Below the pieces are notes generated by a model. That model was not told where the DNA came from, ran no database searches, and saw only the letters and a list, made by a program, of their open reading frames with translations. A program made the translations under genes and the position numbers. Shown piece after piece: positions 43,560 through 53,047 of a DNA stretch of 64,000 bases. The DNA comes from Comamonadaceae bacterium UBA2121. Lineage in GTDB: Bacteria > Pseudomonadota > Gammaproteobacteria > Burkholderiales > Burkholderiaceae_C. The stretch covers positions 40,226 to 104,225 of the forward strand of contig DCYB01000015.1 in assembly GCA_002331385.1 (NCBI GenBank), read 5' to 3'. Position 1 is the first letter of the stretch; the number at the start of each line of letters is the position of its first letter.

Positions 43560-44206
43560 CGTGAACACGGCTCGAATGTTCTCGCTTGGGAGCCTTGGGC
43601 AACAGCAGTTGATGTCGCGCCATGATCCGCTAGATACGCTTGTGGTTTAACGGCCCCTGACCCTGCGAGCGTCGCTCCCGATTGAGCAGCGCCCCGGCCC
43701 GTCGAAAGCCATAGCTGGGCAGTTCCGCAATGTGGCGACGAATGTCGGCCAGCAATGACTCATTCTGGCCCGGTACACGACCACGGCGGCCATCTGGCCA
43801 GTCACCGGGTCTGTGATGCAGTACATGCAGATTTGAGCGCGCTACGCCCAGCACCGAGCAGACCGATTTCATTGGCCGTCCCCGGGTAACGAGGGCGAGT
43901 GCGCAATCCACTTTCTTGCGGCGGCGATCTCCACGGCTTCCTTGAGAATCTCGTTCTCCAAGTTCTTCTTGCCCAACATACGCTGCAGCTTGGCAACCTC
44001 GGCGCGAGCCGCGACCAGTTCCGATGCAGGCACAACCACTTCGCCTGCGCACGGCCACCAGCGCGCCTTCGCAATCCAGTCGCCGCCAGATAGAACAGCA
44101 AACTCGCCGCCACGCCTTCTTGGCGGGCCACGAGCGACACGCTCATGCCCGGTTCATACGTCTTGCGAACCAAAGCCGCCTTCTCATCAGCCGACCAGCG
44201 TCGCAT
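43560..44206 (-). mobile_element. Decayed IS3-family insertion element (orfA and orfB remnants)
   Basis: Reading leftward from 44206, the frame starts like IS3 orfA ([20 protein letters not shown], then [17 protein letters not shown]) and shifts frame near 44100. A second frame gives an orfB start: [54 protein letters not shown], then an in-frame TAG at 43630-43632, then RIMARHQLLL and RVHDGQVSV. The DDE catalytic core and both terminal repeats cannot be seen, so the element is inactive. Confidence 0.7.
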
Positions 44207-44407
44207 GCTCTGTTATCGGGTAATGACTTCAATAGTCTCTGTATGCCTGGTCATACTCACAGCCCTATGCTTATCTGGAAGATCCGCGATAGACCGTGTC
44301 CGGAAATGCAGGGCGCTATTTCAAACTATGCCAAGCTGTTGTCCGTCGCACCCACAGAAATCCCTTCTTTCAGTTAGTATGTTTGACTGCTATAGAGAGG
44401 GAAAAAA

Positions 44408-44767
44408 ATGGACGAAAAGACGTTCTTCGAGAATGATGGCGTGAAGGTTACAAACGCTCGCTTTGTTGTGGACGGGCAGACCTTTGCGATGAGCAATGTC
44501 ACGTCGGTTAACCCAGTTACTGTTCCGCCGAATCGGATGTGGGGCTACATTCTTCTTTTGATAGGCCTTCTAGGTTTAATGGGCAACCCGTTGTTCGGAG
44601 TTCCTGTTATTGCTATCGCCATCTACATTATCTACAAGCAGAAGCGAACCTATCACGTCATGCTTCGGACATCGGGCGGAGAGACAAAAGCGCTTACAAC
44701 CCAGCAGAAGGAGTATGTTGATACGATTGTCTCGGCGCTCAACGACGCAATAGTCCATAGGGGTTAG
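44408..44767 (+). CDS. DUF6232-like small membrane protein
   Basis: 119 residues with an AGAGAGGG site upstream. Two membrane segments (MWGYILLLIGLLGLMG and VPVIAIAIYIIYK) between a beta-rich N-terminus (VKVTNARFVVDGQTF) and a C-terminus (YHVMLRTSGGE) that matches the family pattern I recall for DUF6232. Its GC content is lower than the rest of the window. It stands between the IS remnant and the left tRNA-Ser, outside the flanked segment. Function unknown. Confidence 0.75.
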   Translation: MDEKTFFENDGVKVTNARFVVDGQTFAMSNVTSVNPVTVPPNRMWGYILLLIGLLGLMGNPLFGVPVIAIAIYIIYKQKRTYHVMLRTSGGETKALTTQQKEYVDTIVSALNDAIVHRG

Positions 44768-45139
44768 GCGAGCCGCTGACAGTCATTACTTTCCTCGCAA
44801 TCCATCGCACCCAATGCGCGTTACCAGACAGATTGCCAAAGCTCCATCGTTATAACTGGGGGAGCCACCACGGCCACTTGCTCCACCGCGGTGGTCAACC
44901 CCACGCCGGAGTGCTTACTTGGTTCTTGCAGGGTTCGCTTCGGTAGGTTTGCAACGTTCCTGACCGCGTTGATTGTGGAGAGTGGAGGATAGGCGAGTTT
45001 TTTTTATGGACCTCGCCCAACTTCTATCCATGTCTCTAGCAATCCCCCTGTCTCCCCCAGAACCACCAATTTCATCGGAATCTGCATTTCTGCCAAAGCA
45101 GCACAATTTGCCTGCTACAATACTAGCTTCGACACTGCG
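44768..45139. other. Intergenic region holding the left tRNA-Ser promoter
   Basis: About 370 bp without a supported gene. The last part (45061-45139) is homologous to the region in front of the right tRNA-Ser, including a -10-like TACAAT at 45116-45121. The rest has no recognisable feature. Confidence 0.5.
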
Positions 45140-45222
45140 GAGAGGTGGCAGAGTGGTCGAATGTACCTGACTCGAAATCAGGCGTACGTGCAAGCGTACC
45201 GAGGGTTCGAATCCCTCCCTCC
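45138..45222 (+). repeat. Left copy of the 85-bp direct repeat
   Basis: Identical to 55406-55490 over 85 bp; both flanking bases differ. It covers tRNA-Ser from its first base to the T arm and the start of the acceptor 3' strand, a usual crossover zone for P4-type integrases. Confidence 0.85.
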
Positions 45223-45229
45223 TAGTTAA
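45140..45229 (+). tRNA. tRNA-Ser(CGA), left copy with damaged 3' end
   Basis: The anticodon loop CTCGAAA gives anticodon CGA, and the long variable arm (GCGTACGTGCAAGCGTAC) is typical of tRNA-Ser. The last bases read CTAGTTA instead of TCCGCCA in the right copy, so the acceptor stem has mismatches at positions 1 and 3 and no encoded CCA. Its function is doubtful. It is followed by a good terminator. Confidence 0.75.
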
Positions 45230-45241
45230 GAATTCATGCCA

Positions 45242-45272
45242 AACGGGCCCAAGCGGCCCGTTTTGCTTTTCT
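45242..45272 (+). terminator. Terminator after the left tRNA-Ser
   Basis: AAACGGGCC (45242-45250) and GGCCCGTTT (45256-45264) form a 9-bp stem followed by TTGCTTTTC. The layout fits transcription from the tRNA promoter. Confidence 0.75.
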
Positions 45273-45542
45273 ACCTTCCAGCTTACCTACCGTGGTCCAG
45301 TGTGCATGTTGTGGCATCGCGCTGCCGTGCTCCGTACTGTCCGGAGAGTATGAGGTGGGTACTGTCTTTTTGTGCGACCTCATTGCCTCTTGGCCTTACC
45401 TACCTTCTGATCTACCCATCTCGGCGTCGCACGATTTCGAGGGCTAAGTTAGATTTTTGGGACTTGCTTAATGTAGTTGCTGTTCAAATCGGCAGATGCG
45501 CAATCCACATTTCTGGTAGGTACGCGTTCTCTATTATTCGAT

Positions 45543-45848
45543 TTACCACTTCAGCCCAAGAGCACGGGCGATATCGTCGTCTCTTGCTTGCAAGATCTGC
45601 TGCCGCATTTCATCGGTTTCAACTGCAAATTTCAGCATGTATTCGAAGCTGTCCATGCCAAGTGCTGTGGCACGGTCACTGAGAGCCTTGCTGGTTTCCA
45701 CGAGACGAAGTTCAGACAGATCTATACCCAAGGCATCGGCTGTTTGCTGGGTTATCTCATTTACTCGTGCACGGGCTTGAGGGTTTTGTTCAAGGAATCG
45801 TTGATACGCAGTATCAATCTGATCTTTGGACAGTAGTTCGTTACTCAT
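45543..45848 (-). CDS. Hypothetical protein, alpha-helical (101 aa)
   Basis: About 101 residues from ATG 45848 (a longer frame to 45908 has no better support). Mostly helical, acidic N-terminus, with a repeated Ala/Leu/Glu pattern (LVETSKALSDRATALGMDSF) and a short basic end. No signal peptide or membrane segment. The ribosome binding site is weak. I do not recognise the family with confidence; it resembles the small helical proteins found on islands and plasmids. Confidence 0.6.
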   Translation of the reverse strand: MSNELLSKDQIDTAYQRFLEQNPQARARVNEITQQTADALGIDLSELRLVETSKALSDRATALGMDSFEYMLKFAVETDEMRQQILQARDDDIARALGLKW

Positions 45849-46056
45849 ATTCTTGTCTAATTTAGCGGGCATATGCCAAATTTTCTTTGATGGTATGGTG
45901 GCTTCCACACTGCTCGATTTATATGCGAGACACAGCTTGCATCTACCTCATCCTGACCCGGGATTCGTCGCAGGATGGGCATTTACTAGGTACTTGTGCT
46001 CTGTTTGATCAAGTATCTGCCTTGTAGCAGTTATTTTCTTGCTTACCATTCAGTTG

Positions 46057-46398
46057 TTAGCGTGATTTTTCTTGTAGCGTCAATATTTCGTCCAAGTAGT
46101 CGCTGGAGGATGCCGCTGAGAATGGTGTTGCATAGTCTCTGATAAACATCATCAAGCTCGGAAAATCTGGGATGTATACCTCAAAGACTGTGTTTCCCGT
46201 GGGGCACACGCTGCCATAAAAGCTTCGATCTTTGGTGGACTCATAGATTTCTATTTGCTCCTCGGAGCGATGTCCAAATTTGATGGCAGTTGTGCTGTAT
46301 CCATTTCGCTTCAGGTGTGCCTCGAAGTTTTCGTTGTCTTGCCACTCTAGTAAATTGTTGCCGTCGATCCATTGGCCGCGATTGAAGGTGAAATTCAT
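46057..46398 (-). CDS. Hypothetical protein (113 aa)
   Basis: 113 residues; GGACGGGAA lies about 7 bases before the ATG. A mixed alpha/beta protein with aromatic strands (FGHRSEEQIEIYE, FYGSVCPTGNTVFEVYIP) and no signal or membrane segment. Low GC compared with the chromosome. No family recognised. It is followed on the same strand by the 45543 gene at about 200 bp. Confidence 0.6.
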   Translation of the reverse strand: MNFTFNRGQWIDGNNLLEWQDNENFEAHLKRNGYSTTAIKFGHRSEEQIEIYESTKDRSFYGSVCPTGNTVFEVYIPDFPSLMMFIRDYATPFSAASSSDYLDEILTLQEKSR

Positions 46399-46436
46399 TT
46401 TTTGATTCCCGTCCTGTGTCTAGGGTATTGATTAAG

Positions 46437-46661
46437 CTATCTAGTAGTTAGGGTAGGTGTCGCGCCGCAAGATTTGCAGGTGGCATTGACTATCTTTGGC
46501 TCAAAGTGCCCTTGTGCTTCCCATGTGACTACGAACTGATCAAATTCTTTTCCGGCCCCCCAGCTCGCGCCGTACTGAGATCCATGCTCGCGAATAGTTT
46601 GACTTTCGGTCGCACTGCATTCGCACGATAGCGTGTAGGTTGTTTGGTCGATGTACCCCAT
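46437..46661 (-). CDS. Small protein with paired Cys motifs
   Basis: About 74 residues from ATG 46661, which has an AGGG site about 7 bases upstream. Two Cys pairs (CEC near the start, CKSC near the end) suggest a zinc-ribbon-like fold: one beta strand with YTLSCECSATE and one late knuckle NATCKSCGATPT. No signal peptide. Function unknown; an island gene. Confidence 0.55.
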   Translation of the reverse strand: MGYIDQTTYTLSCECSATESQTIREHGSQYGASWGAGKEFDQFVVTWEAQGHFEPKIVNATCKSCGATPTLTTR

Positions 46662-46735
46662 CAATTTTCCCTGTAATGCTTGTCCCGGTAAAGATCGATG
46701 TGTTTGGCCGAAATTCAAGTTGTTGATGGAGTTGA

Positions 46736-47044
46736 TTAGGGTTTATCGCTAGTCTTGGCGAGACACGTCCTGCGGGCATCTTGGTCCTTAACGGCGTAGC
46801 ACCGATCCCGACTGTCCTTGATTTCCGCGAGGCACTGATTGCGCAGGTCGCTACCCTTGACGCGGTAGCAGTACTCGTAGTCCCGTTTCACTGTGGCGAG
46901 GCAGTAGGCCCGCTTGTCCCCATCTTTGATCTCGTAGCAATCCGAAGTCCCGGCCATGACCTCCCCCACGGGTAGGGCCGAGAAGGCCCAGAGCGTGGCA
47001 AGGAGGGTGCTTCTTGCCATAGTGCTGACGGTAGTGATGCTCAT
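46736..47044 (-). CDS. Exported Cys-rich repeat protein
   Basis: 102 residues with a signal peptide (MARSTLLATLWAFSALPVGEVMAGTS approximately). The mature part consists of short units with the pattern C-Y-x-[IV]-K-D/G followed by R-x-x-C-L-A, repeated about three times with paired Cys, probably forming disulfides in the periplasm. The start overlaps the preceding gene as ATGA, so the two are translated together. Function unknown. Confidence 0.7.
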   Translation of the reverse strand: MSITTVSTMARSTLLATLWAFSALPVGEVMAGTSDCYEIKDGDKRAYCLATVKRDYEYCYRVKGSDLRNQCLAEIKDSRDRCYAVKDQDARRTCLAKTSDKP

Positions 47045-47664
47045 GCCCGGGCCGGTGTGAGGTCTGATGCGCAATGCTTGCACCGTATGGCATCCCGCTT
47101 GATCGCCTCGGCGCAGTATGGGCAAGCGATGGTGTCGGATTCGTTGATGATCGCCGTTCCCCAGCCTTCGACGTACCCTGCAGTTGAGGTCGTTTTGTCC
47201 TTTTGCTCGTAGCGCACGTTGATCAGCGCATTGGCACCGAGTGCGAGAGCTTGTTCCCGCAAACGCTGGGCGGCATCGTCTTGGGTGAACTTCTGCTCGA
47301 AGGGCGTCCATCGCACCAGCTTGACGTGAACCTCCGACAGCGTACGGTAGTTGCCGTCTGGCGCGCTGGGCAGAATCTGCACATCGATCGTACGTGCACC
47401 AGCAGCGTTGGTGACGACTGCTCCGTCCGCTACTTCCGACCATCCCGCCTTGGCGTAGTGTGCACGGACAACGCGCTTGGCGATGAACGGGTATATGAAG
47501 ACCCACGACACCCCAGCAGTGCACACCGCTGCGACGGCTGCGATGGCCGCTTGCAGCCACATCTGCTTATAGGCAAAGTAGATCGGTCCGAGTACCAGTG
47601 TCCACAGCCATGTGGCCTCCCCAAATTCTTCAATGTGTCCGCTGGTTGGATTGCGAAATCGCAT
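47041..47664 (-). CDS. DUF2628-like membrane protein with C-terminal zinc ribbon
   Basis: About 207 residues. Two membrane segments near the N-terminus (LWTLVLGPIYFAYKQMWL and AAIAAVAAVCTAGVSWVFIY) in a DUF2628-like layout, a middle segment resembling the YbjQ fold (LREQALALGANALINVRYE), and a final zinc ribbon with CPYC...CKHC. Coupled with the Cys-rich exported protein. Function unknown. Confidence 0.75.
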   Translation of the reverse strand: MRFRNPTSGHIEEFGEATWLWTLVLGPIYFAYKQMWLQAAIAAVAAVCTAGVSWVFIYPFIAKRVVRAHYAKAGWSEVADGAVVTNAAGARTIDVQILPSAPDGNYRTLSEVHVKLVRWTPFEQKFTQDDAAQRLREQALALGANALINVRYEQKDKTTSTAGYVEGWGTAIINESDTIACPYCAEAIKRDAIRCKHCASDLTPARA

Positions 47665-47687
47665 GGTGTTTCCTTTCTATTTTCTGA

Positions 47688-48977
47688 TCAGATGGATGGA
47701 TTGCCGGACGTGGGTGCGTCGGTAGCGGCGGGTTTTATTGACACGACGCGCTCCTGGCTATGACCGTCGGTCATGGCATAACGGCCCCAGTCCTCCATGA
47801 GGGCTCGGCGCTTTTCCAGCAAGTCACCGCGCCGGTAAGCGGCCTCGACCTTGCTGGCGACGGTGTGAGCCAGAGCCATCTCCGCGACCTCGTTGGCGTA
47901 CTGGGTTTTCTCGGCACACCAGTCCCGGAACGTGGAGCGGAATCCGTGCGGCACGGCGTCAACATTCAGGCGGCGCAGCACAGCGGTGAGTGTCATGTTG
48001 GAGAGCGGTGCTCCCGTCTCTGGATCGGCGCTTGCCCGGTAGCCCGGAAAGACGTACAGGCACGACGCGGGTACGACCTCACGCTGGTTCTTGAGTATCT
48101 CGATGGCCGCATCCGACAGGGGTACGCGATGCTCCTTCTGGGCTTTCATGCGCTCGGCTGGAATCGTCCAGATGCGCTGCGCAAAGTTGATCTCATCCCA
48201 GCGCGCCTCTCGCACTTCGCCCGACCGTGTGGCCGTCAGTATCAAGAACTGCAGGGCCAACGCACCATTGCCTTCTTGGCTTCGTAGGTTCCCCATGAAT
48301 CCGGGTAGATCGGCATAAGGCATGGCGCGGTGGTGCACGGTCTTGGCGACCTTTGCGGGAGCCGGTAGCAGCTTGTCGAGTAGTCCCTTCCAGCGTGCCG
48401 GATTGGCATCCTTTCGGTAGCCACGCGCCACAGCCCAGTCGAGCACGGATTCGATGCGACCTCGCACGCGATTCGCCGTTTCCGTCTTGGTCGCCCACAT
48501 CGGTTCGATCACCCTGAGCACCATCCCCACATCAACATCGGCCACAGGTACTTTGCCGAGCACGGGGTACGCGTAGGTGGCGAGTGATGAGCGCCACTGC
48601 GCTACGTGCTTGACGTTCTTCCAGCCTTTTTCATGGGCGTCGATGTACTTGGTGGCAGCCTCTGCGAACGTGATGGCGAGTTGCAACTCCTGCGCAAGCT
48701 GGGCACGCAGGCGCTGCGCGTCGGTGACGGGATCGACTCCCCGGGCGAGCTTGAGCCGAGCATCCCGGGCAAGATCGCGGGCCTGCGCCAAGGTGACCGA
48801 AGGGTACGAACCCAGCCCCAAGTCCCGGCGACGACCCCCGACCTGATAGCGCAGCAGCCAACTGCGCGAGCCATACATGGTGACGTTGAGCACCAGCCCG
48901 CGCACGCCGCCGACGTGTGTCGATCCGCGCCGCCAGATGGTGGCAATCTGCTGGGCTCCGAGTTCTTTAGCGGCCAT
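47688..48977 (-). CDS. int: P4-type tyrosine integrase
   Basis: About 429 residues from ATG 48977, which has GGAGGT 7 bases upstream. The N-terminal domain is of the DUF4102 type (GVRGLVLNVTMYG, DLGLGSYPSVTLAQARD). The catalytic domain has Arg in ILTATRSGEVREARW, His-x-x-Arg in PHGFRSTFRDW, and the nucleophile Tyr in VEAAYRRGDL. Such enzymes integrate into tRNA 3' ends, matching the tRNA-Ser repeats. It lies 2.5 kb from the left repeat. Confidence 0.92.
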   Translation of the reverse strand: MAAKELGAQQIATIWRRGSTHVGGVRGLVLNVTMYGSRSWLLRYQVGGRRRDLGLGSYPSVTLAQARDLARDARLKLARGVDPVTDAQRLRAQLAQELQLAITFAEAATKYIDAHEKGWKNVKHVAQWRSSLATYAYPVLGKVPVADVDVGMVLRVIEPMWATKTETANRVRGRIESVLDWAVARGYRKDANPARWKGLLDKLLPAPAKVAKTVHHRAMPYADLPGFMGNLRSQEGNGALALQFLILTATRSGEVREARWDEINFAQRIWTIPAERMKAQKEHRVPLSDAAIEILKNQREVVPASCLYVFPGYRASADPETGAPLSNMTLTAVLRRLNVDAVPHGFRSTFRDWCAEKTQYANEVAEMALAHTVASKVEAAYRRGDLLEKRRALMEDWGRYAMTDGHSQERVVSIKPAATDAPTSGNPSI

Positions 48978-49239
48978 GATGAGCACCTCCGCAATGGTGC
49001 CGCAAGGGGCCTGTTGTTGCAGTTTTGGCAATCTCAGTGGGCATGTCCTTCGTGTCCTTTTCGTGTGCTGTGATGGGTAGAGAAGCAAATTGGGCGCAGC
49101 AGGAATTGAGGACGGAAGGGGGTGCCCACGGGCAAGCCGAGTGGCTCGCGCGACGGGACACGGAACAGTTTTTCTTGCGAGGATTCAGCGGATTGAGCAC
49201 CCACGAGCTGAGGCATGGGCCGCGAGCAGGTGTAGCGAT

Positions 49240-49737
49240 CTACTCCAGTTCGTAGGGCTGGAACTTCCAGTCGTAGTTGAGGCGGCTGGGGTGGCGAGGA
49301 TGGCCCGATGCGGTGAGTTCGCCAAAGTGCACCCACTGCGGCGAGAGTTTGGCAACCCGGGCGTAAAGCTCATCACGGGCACTCGAGAAGTAGGGGCGTT
49401 GCACCACGACCCCGCCCCACGCAGCCCACAGCGTGGGGTTCTTGTACTGCGCGATCAGGGCCTCCATCGCATCGAGATTCAAGGCGTAGGCCTCGGCATC
49501 GACCTTCAAGGGCAACTCGCTCCAGTCGGTGGCTCGCACCGGGTAGAGGTTGAGCATGACGAAGCTGTCGTAGCCATGGAGTTCAGCCACCCTCTGCACG
49601 CGTGCCACGGTGGGGTCGGCCTTCTCCTGTGTGGCGGTGCTGGGGTTGAGGCCGATGGCGATCAGCGGACGCTCTCCGGAAGTGCCCAGTGTGTAGCGCC
49701 ATTGGTCGTTATGGTCTGAGTCGTAGATGGGGTGCAT
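49240..49737 (-). CDS. DUF1643 family protein
   Basis: 165 residues with CAGGAGG 3 bases before the ATG. The family pattern is IGLNPSTATQEKADPTVARV at the N-terminus and LWAAWGG in the middle. Members are common on phages and islands and contain a Rossmann-like fold; biochemical role unknown. Preceded by the divergent Xre gene. Confidence 0.8.
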   Translation of the reverse strand: MHPIYDSDHNDQWRYTLGTSGERPLIAIGLNPSTATQEKADPTVARVQRVAELHGYDSFVMLNLYPVRATDWSELPLKVDAEAYALNLDAMEALIAQYKNPTLWAAWGGVVVQRPYFSSARDELYARVAKLSPQWVHFGELTASGHPRHPSRLNYDWKFQPYELE

Positions 49738-49855
49738 GGGCCTCCTGAGGCTGATCGATTTGCGTACGACCCTATGCCGCAGCCAAGAAATCGTAACCTA
49801 TTTCGTACCATATATACGGGTGCGTAAATGCGGCTAGTTGTTGATAGTCCCAAGC

Positions 49856-50122
49856 ATGGAACGGGACGAAGCTTTGATAGTTGCATTTGCGGACGAGTTG
49901 CGCGCTCGCCGCACTGCGCTAGCGTTGTCCCAAGAGGAGTTGGCTCATTTGGTGGGAGTTAACCGCACCTATATGGCGAAGCTGGAACTTGCACAGAACC
50001 AGCCGACGCTTACGGTGCTGCAAGCTATTGCAACGGCGTTGTCGGTTCCGCTGCCAGAGTTCCTCGGTGGGGTACTGGCAAGACGACGTAAGCGCTCGTC
50101 AGGAGCACGGTCTCGCCAGTAG
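49856..50122 (+). CDS. Xre-family helix-turn-helix regulator
   Basis: About 88 residues from ATG 49856. The helix-turn-helix is clear (LSQEELAHLVGVNRTYMAKLE, with QPTLTVLQAIATAL). The C-terminal end is very basic (ARRRKRSSGARSRQ). It is divergent from the DUF1643 gene and could repress integrase or itself. Confidence 0.8.
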   Translation: MERDEALIVAFADELRARRTALALSQEELAHLVGVNRTYMAKLELAQNQPTLTVLQAIATALSVPLPEFLGGVLARRRKRSSGARSRQ

Positions 50123-50458
50123 ATTTTCCGTGTGCGCTCGCGTTGTAAAGACTGGCCCGGAGCGTGTGTTCTGTGGATTGCGACTATGGGGGTAATGCTT
50201 ACCCTGTCCGTGGCCCGTCGTGGGCCAAGGAGGTACCCAGACGGGTATATGGTGCTAGCTTCCCACGCTAAAGTCCGGAAGTAACCGAGGGCAGAATTGC
50301 GTCGGTACGGCGCATCTGCAATTGAATGTCCGGAAGGCCAAGTAGGGGTATCTGAGACACGCTTCGCGGCGTCAGTGACTATGGGGGTAACGGGTAGGCT
50401 TTTCGTGCAGTGCTTCGGTACCACTCCGTGCCACTTTGGCACTATCAGAGGCTCCCGG
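50123..50458. other. Intergenic region with a 14-bp direct repeat
   Basis: About 335 bp. GACTATGGGGGTAA occurs at 50182-50195 and 50377-50390 in direct orientation. No gene is supported here. The repeats could be binding sites or a replication-related iteron pair. Confidence 0.4.
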
Positions 50459-50920
50459 CTACTGGCTGATACGGCGTCCTGAGCGGTGCCTGCGCACCAG
50501 TATGTCGATGCGTTCGCGCTCCCTGTCTGATACATCCGGGCAGGCAACCTGCGCCCGAAGTTCGAGCAGCATCTCGTGGTGCTTCTCGATTGAAGGAGTC
50601 ACGTCGGGGACGCTTTTCCAGAATCCGATGGAGGGGATTTTCTCAGCCTGAAGCACGATGACGGCGGAGCGGCGAGTTTTCCCATCGAGCCACCGCTTTC
50701 GATCTTGCACGTCACTCCAGTGGAGGATTTTGTCGATGAGGTGCATCCACTTGTAGTAGGCGTTGCTGGGTTCGTAGCCGAGCAGCTCAGCGAACCTGCG
50801 GTAGTTGAGAGTCTGTGCGCCAGAGGCGAGGTAGTCGAGGTACCTGTTAGCTTCGGCGTACTTGGCAGGCTCCCCGGAAGTGATACGGGGTTCAGGGCTT
50901 GCGTCTGAGTTACTGACCAT
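50459..50920 (-). CDS. Hypothetical island protein (153 aa)
   Basis: 153 residues, mostly helical, with an LxYLASG-like motif and a basic end (VRRHRSGRRISQ). No signal peptide. The composition and position on the same strand as the RepA-like gene fit an island gene. I do not recognise the family. Confidence 0.6.
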   Translation of the reverse strand: MVSNSDASPEPRITSGEPAKYAEANRYLDYLASGAQTLNYRRFAELLGYEPSNAYYKWMHLIDKILHWSDVQDRKRWLDGKTRRSAVIVLQAEKIPSIGFWKSVPDVTPSIEKHHEMLLELRAQVACPDVSDRERERIDILVRRHRSGRRISQ

Positions 50921-50992
50921 GTTGTACTGATCCCGTTTCTGTCATTGCGACCATCTTATCCATCCATCCATCCTTCTCATCTCCCCCAATTT

Positions 50993-52411
50993 TTAATTGG
51001 GTGAGGATGGAGGGAGGGATGGGTTCACATTTTCCAGTTCGTTCAGACTGACAAGGATCAATCCACCATCCGGATGCAATTTGACAATCCCACGATCTGT
51101 AAGTGCCTTGAAGGCGACTCTTACAGCGCGAGTCCTGTTGCCCGCTCGGATGTCTTGGAGCTTCGGGCTACAGCGCTTGATGGCCTCTTGCTCCGGAAGT
51201 GCGAGGGTTTCGTTCTCGGTCATGCTTGAAGTCGCGGTCCGCTCTTGCCATAGTGCCTGTAACTCTCGCCAGACGGTTTGCTGGGTGGCTGATAGGGGTT
51301 TGGGCTGCGATTGGGATCGGGCTTCGCCGCTTCCCTCTCCTGCCACTGCTTTGGATTTGCGTACCTTGCCGCCTTGATGGCTTGAGGGTGCATCCTCTGC
51401 TCCAAAGCCTTCCAGTTGGCGGGCGACGACCGAGATGGATGGCTGTCCGTTTGTTCCCAAGATGGTGTGAGGGACTAGTTCAAAGTAACCACCAAACCCC
51501 TCAGTGCCGTCGCGTTGCTTGACCAGTTCCCAGTGACGACGACCTGTCTTCTTGTCCCGAAAGATGCCGATGGAGGTGTCCATGCCACCACGCAAAGCGG
51601 TCGCACCTCGTTCGTGCCGTTTGTCGTGGCCCGTGTGATGTGTCAGCAGGACGGTCGCGCCAGTCATCCATGACAGTCGCCGGGCGTTGCCGATCAGCTC
51701 GGCCATGTGTCGATTGGAGTTCTCGTCCAGCTCCCCGGCAAGGGCTGCGGCCAGTGTGTCGATAACGATCAAGCCCACTTGGTTCTGCGTTGCGTGCAAC
51801 GCCAGCCCATGGATGTGTTCGGACCTGCTCAGGTCAATCGGCTCGAAGATTGTGCGCAAACCGGCACCGATTTCTAACCCTCAAGCATCGACCGCAGCGA
51901 TCACCCGCTCGCGAAACCCCTGTGCACCCTCCATGGCCCCGTAGAGCACGTTTGCTTTGCGCACTTTGCGTCCAGCCCACTTTTGCCCGCTGACGACCGA
52001 GAGCACGACGTCTATGAGCCAAGCTGTCTTGCCCGAGCCGGAAGCACCCCACACCATGACCACCGAGCCCTCATGGAACAGACCGTCCACCATCCACTCC
52101 AGCGGCGGAAACTGCCGGAAATCTGCAACCGTGAAACTGTCGTGCAGATGGGCATTGGTGTCATCCGGGATGGGCAGGGTGTGTGTGTCTGCCAGAGGCG
52201 GTACAGACTCAACCATCCACTCTTTCTCGTCCTCGGGGAGTGGAACAACAACGCCACTGACAATGCCAGCACCTGTGGCGGGGTTGCGGACTTTGTAAGT
52301 GACGAGCCTACCAGCTGTGCTGCTCAAATCGCGCGTACCAGCGAAGTCGTCGGATTCTTCCTTGGGCCCGGTTCGGTCGGTCGGTGGATTGCTGGGCTGA
52401 GTACGGCTCAT
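50993..52411 (-). pseudogene. RepA-like AAA+ ATPase, broken by one in-frame stop
   Basis: Two open segments (52411-51881 and 51880-50993) are in the same frame, separated only by TGA at 51881-51883. The upstream part has Walker A GASGSGKTAW, the downstream part Walker B LIVIDTLAAAL and LTHHTGHDKRHERG, as in RecA-like helicase proteins of islands and plasmids (RepA). A TGG or CGA to TGA change would explain the stop. The segments together would be about 472 residues. Confidence 0.75.
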
Positions 52412-53047
52412 GGAATGGTTGGCGCGGCAGATTGCGAAATCGTTACTGTAGCGGCAGTGGCGGCGACACAGAAAATTGAGGGTTGGGCGATGGGTAGGCT
52501 GTTTTGAGGGGCTAGTGGGCCATGTGGGCGTTCACGGCTGAGCGGCAAGGATGGCTGCTTGGCTACGTCAGGGCTGCACTACCACTGGATGGGAAGCGCG
52601 CTGGCTGTCGCTAGGCGAGCATCGGATTAGGGACGGTTTGATCGTTTGTTGCGTTTGTCAGGCTCTGACCCTGGGGTCTCCCTCGGTGGTTGTTTGGGAC
52701 CGGACCGCGTTCACTACTAGTACCGATGCTTGGAAATAAATTCCGGCGGTGCTACGGGTAGCTCCTTCCGGGACTCATATTCAGATCTCTCGCGCCTTCA
52801 ATGCTGCACTGCAGTGTTCGAGTGATTTGCGCGGACTTCATGCCGACCGACTTTCATAAAGAGATTTATGCAATTAATCCGTTTGATGTCTTTAGTTTGC
52901 AATTCTATTGTTAATAATTGTTAAATGAAATTTGCGATCTTAATCTCAGGGCTTCTGCTAGATGCCTAAATTCTAGTATGTGTTAAATTGTTTTGCAGTC
53001 CGCTGGTTTCTGTATAGGTAGAGTTGAGTTTTTATGAGAATTGTCAA
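52412..53047. other. Intergenic region, AT-rich before the IPTL-CTERM gene
   Basis: About 635 bp. The first 350 bp contain only low-quality open frames. The part at 52790-53030 is markedly AT-rich and is the likely promoter of the downstream gene. No terminator or RNA gene was recognised. Confidence 0.4.
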
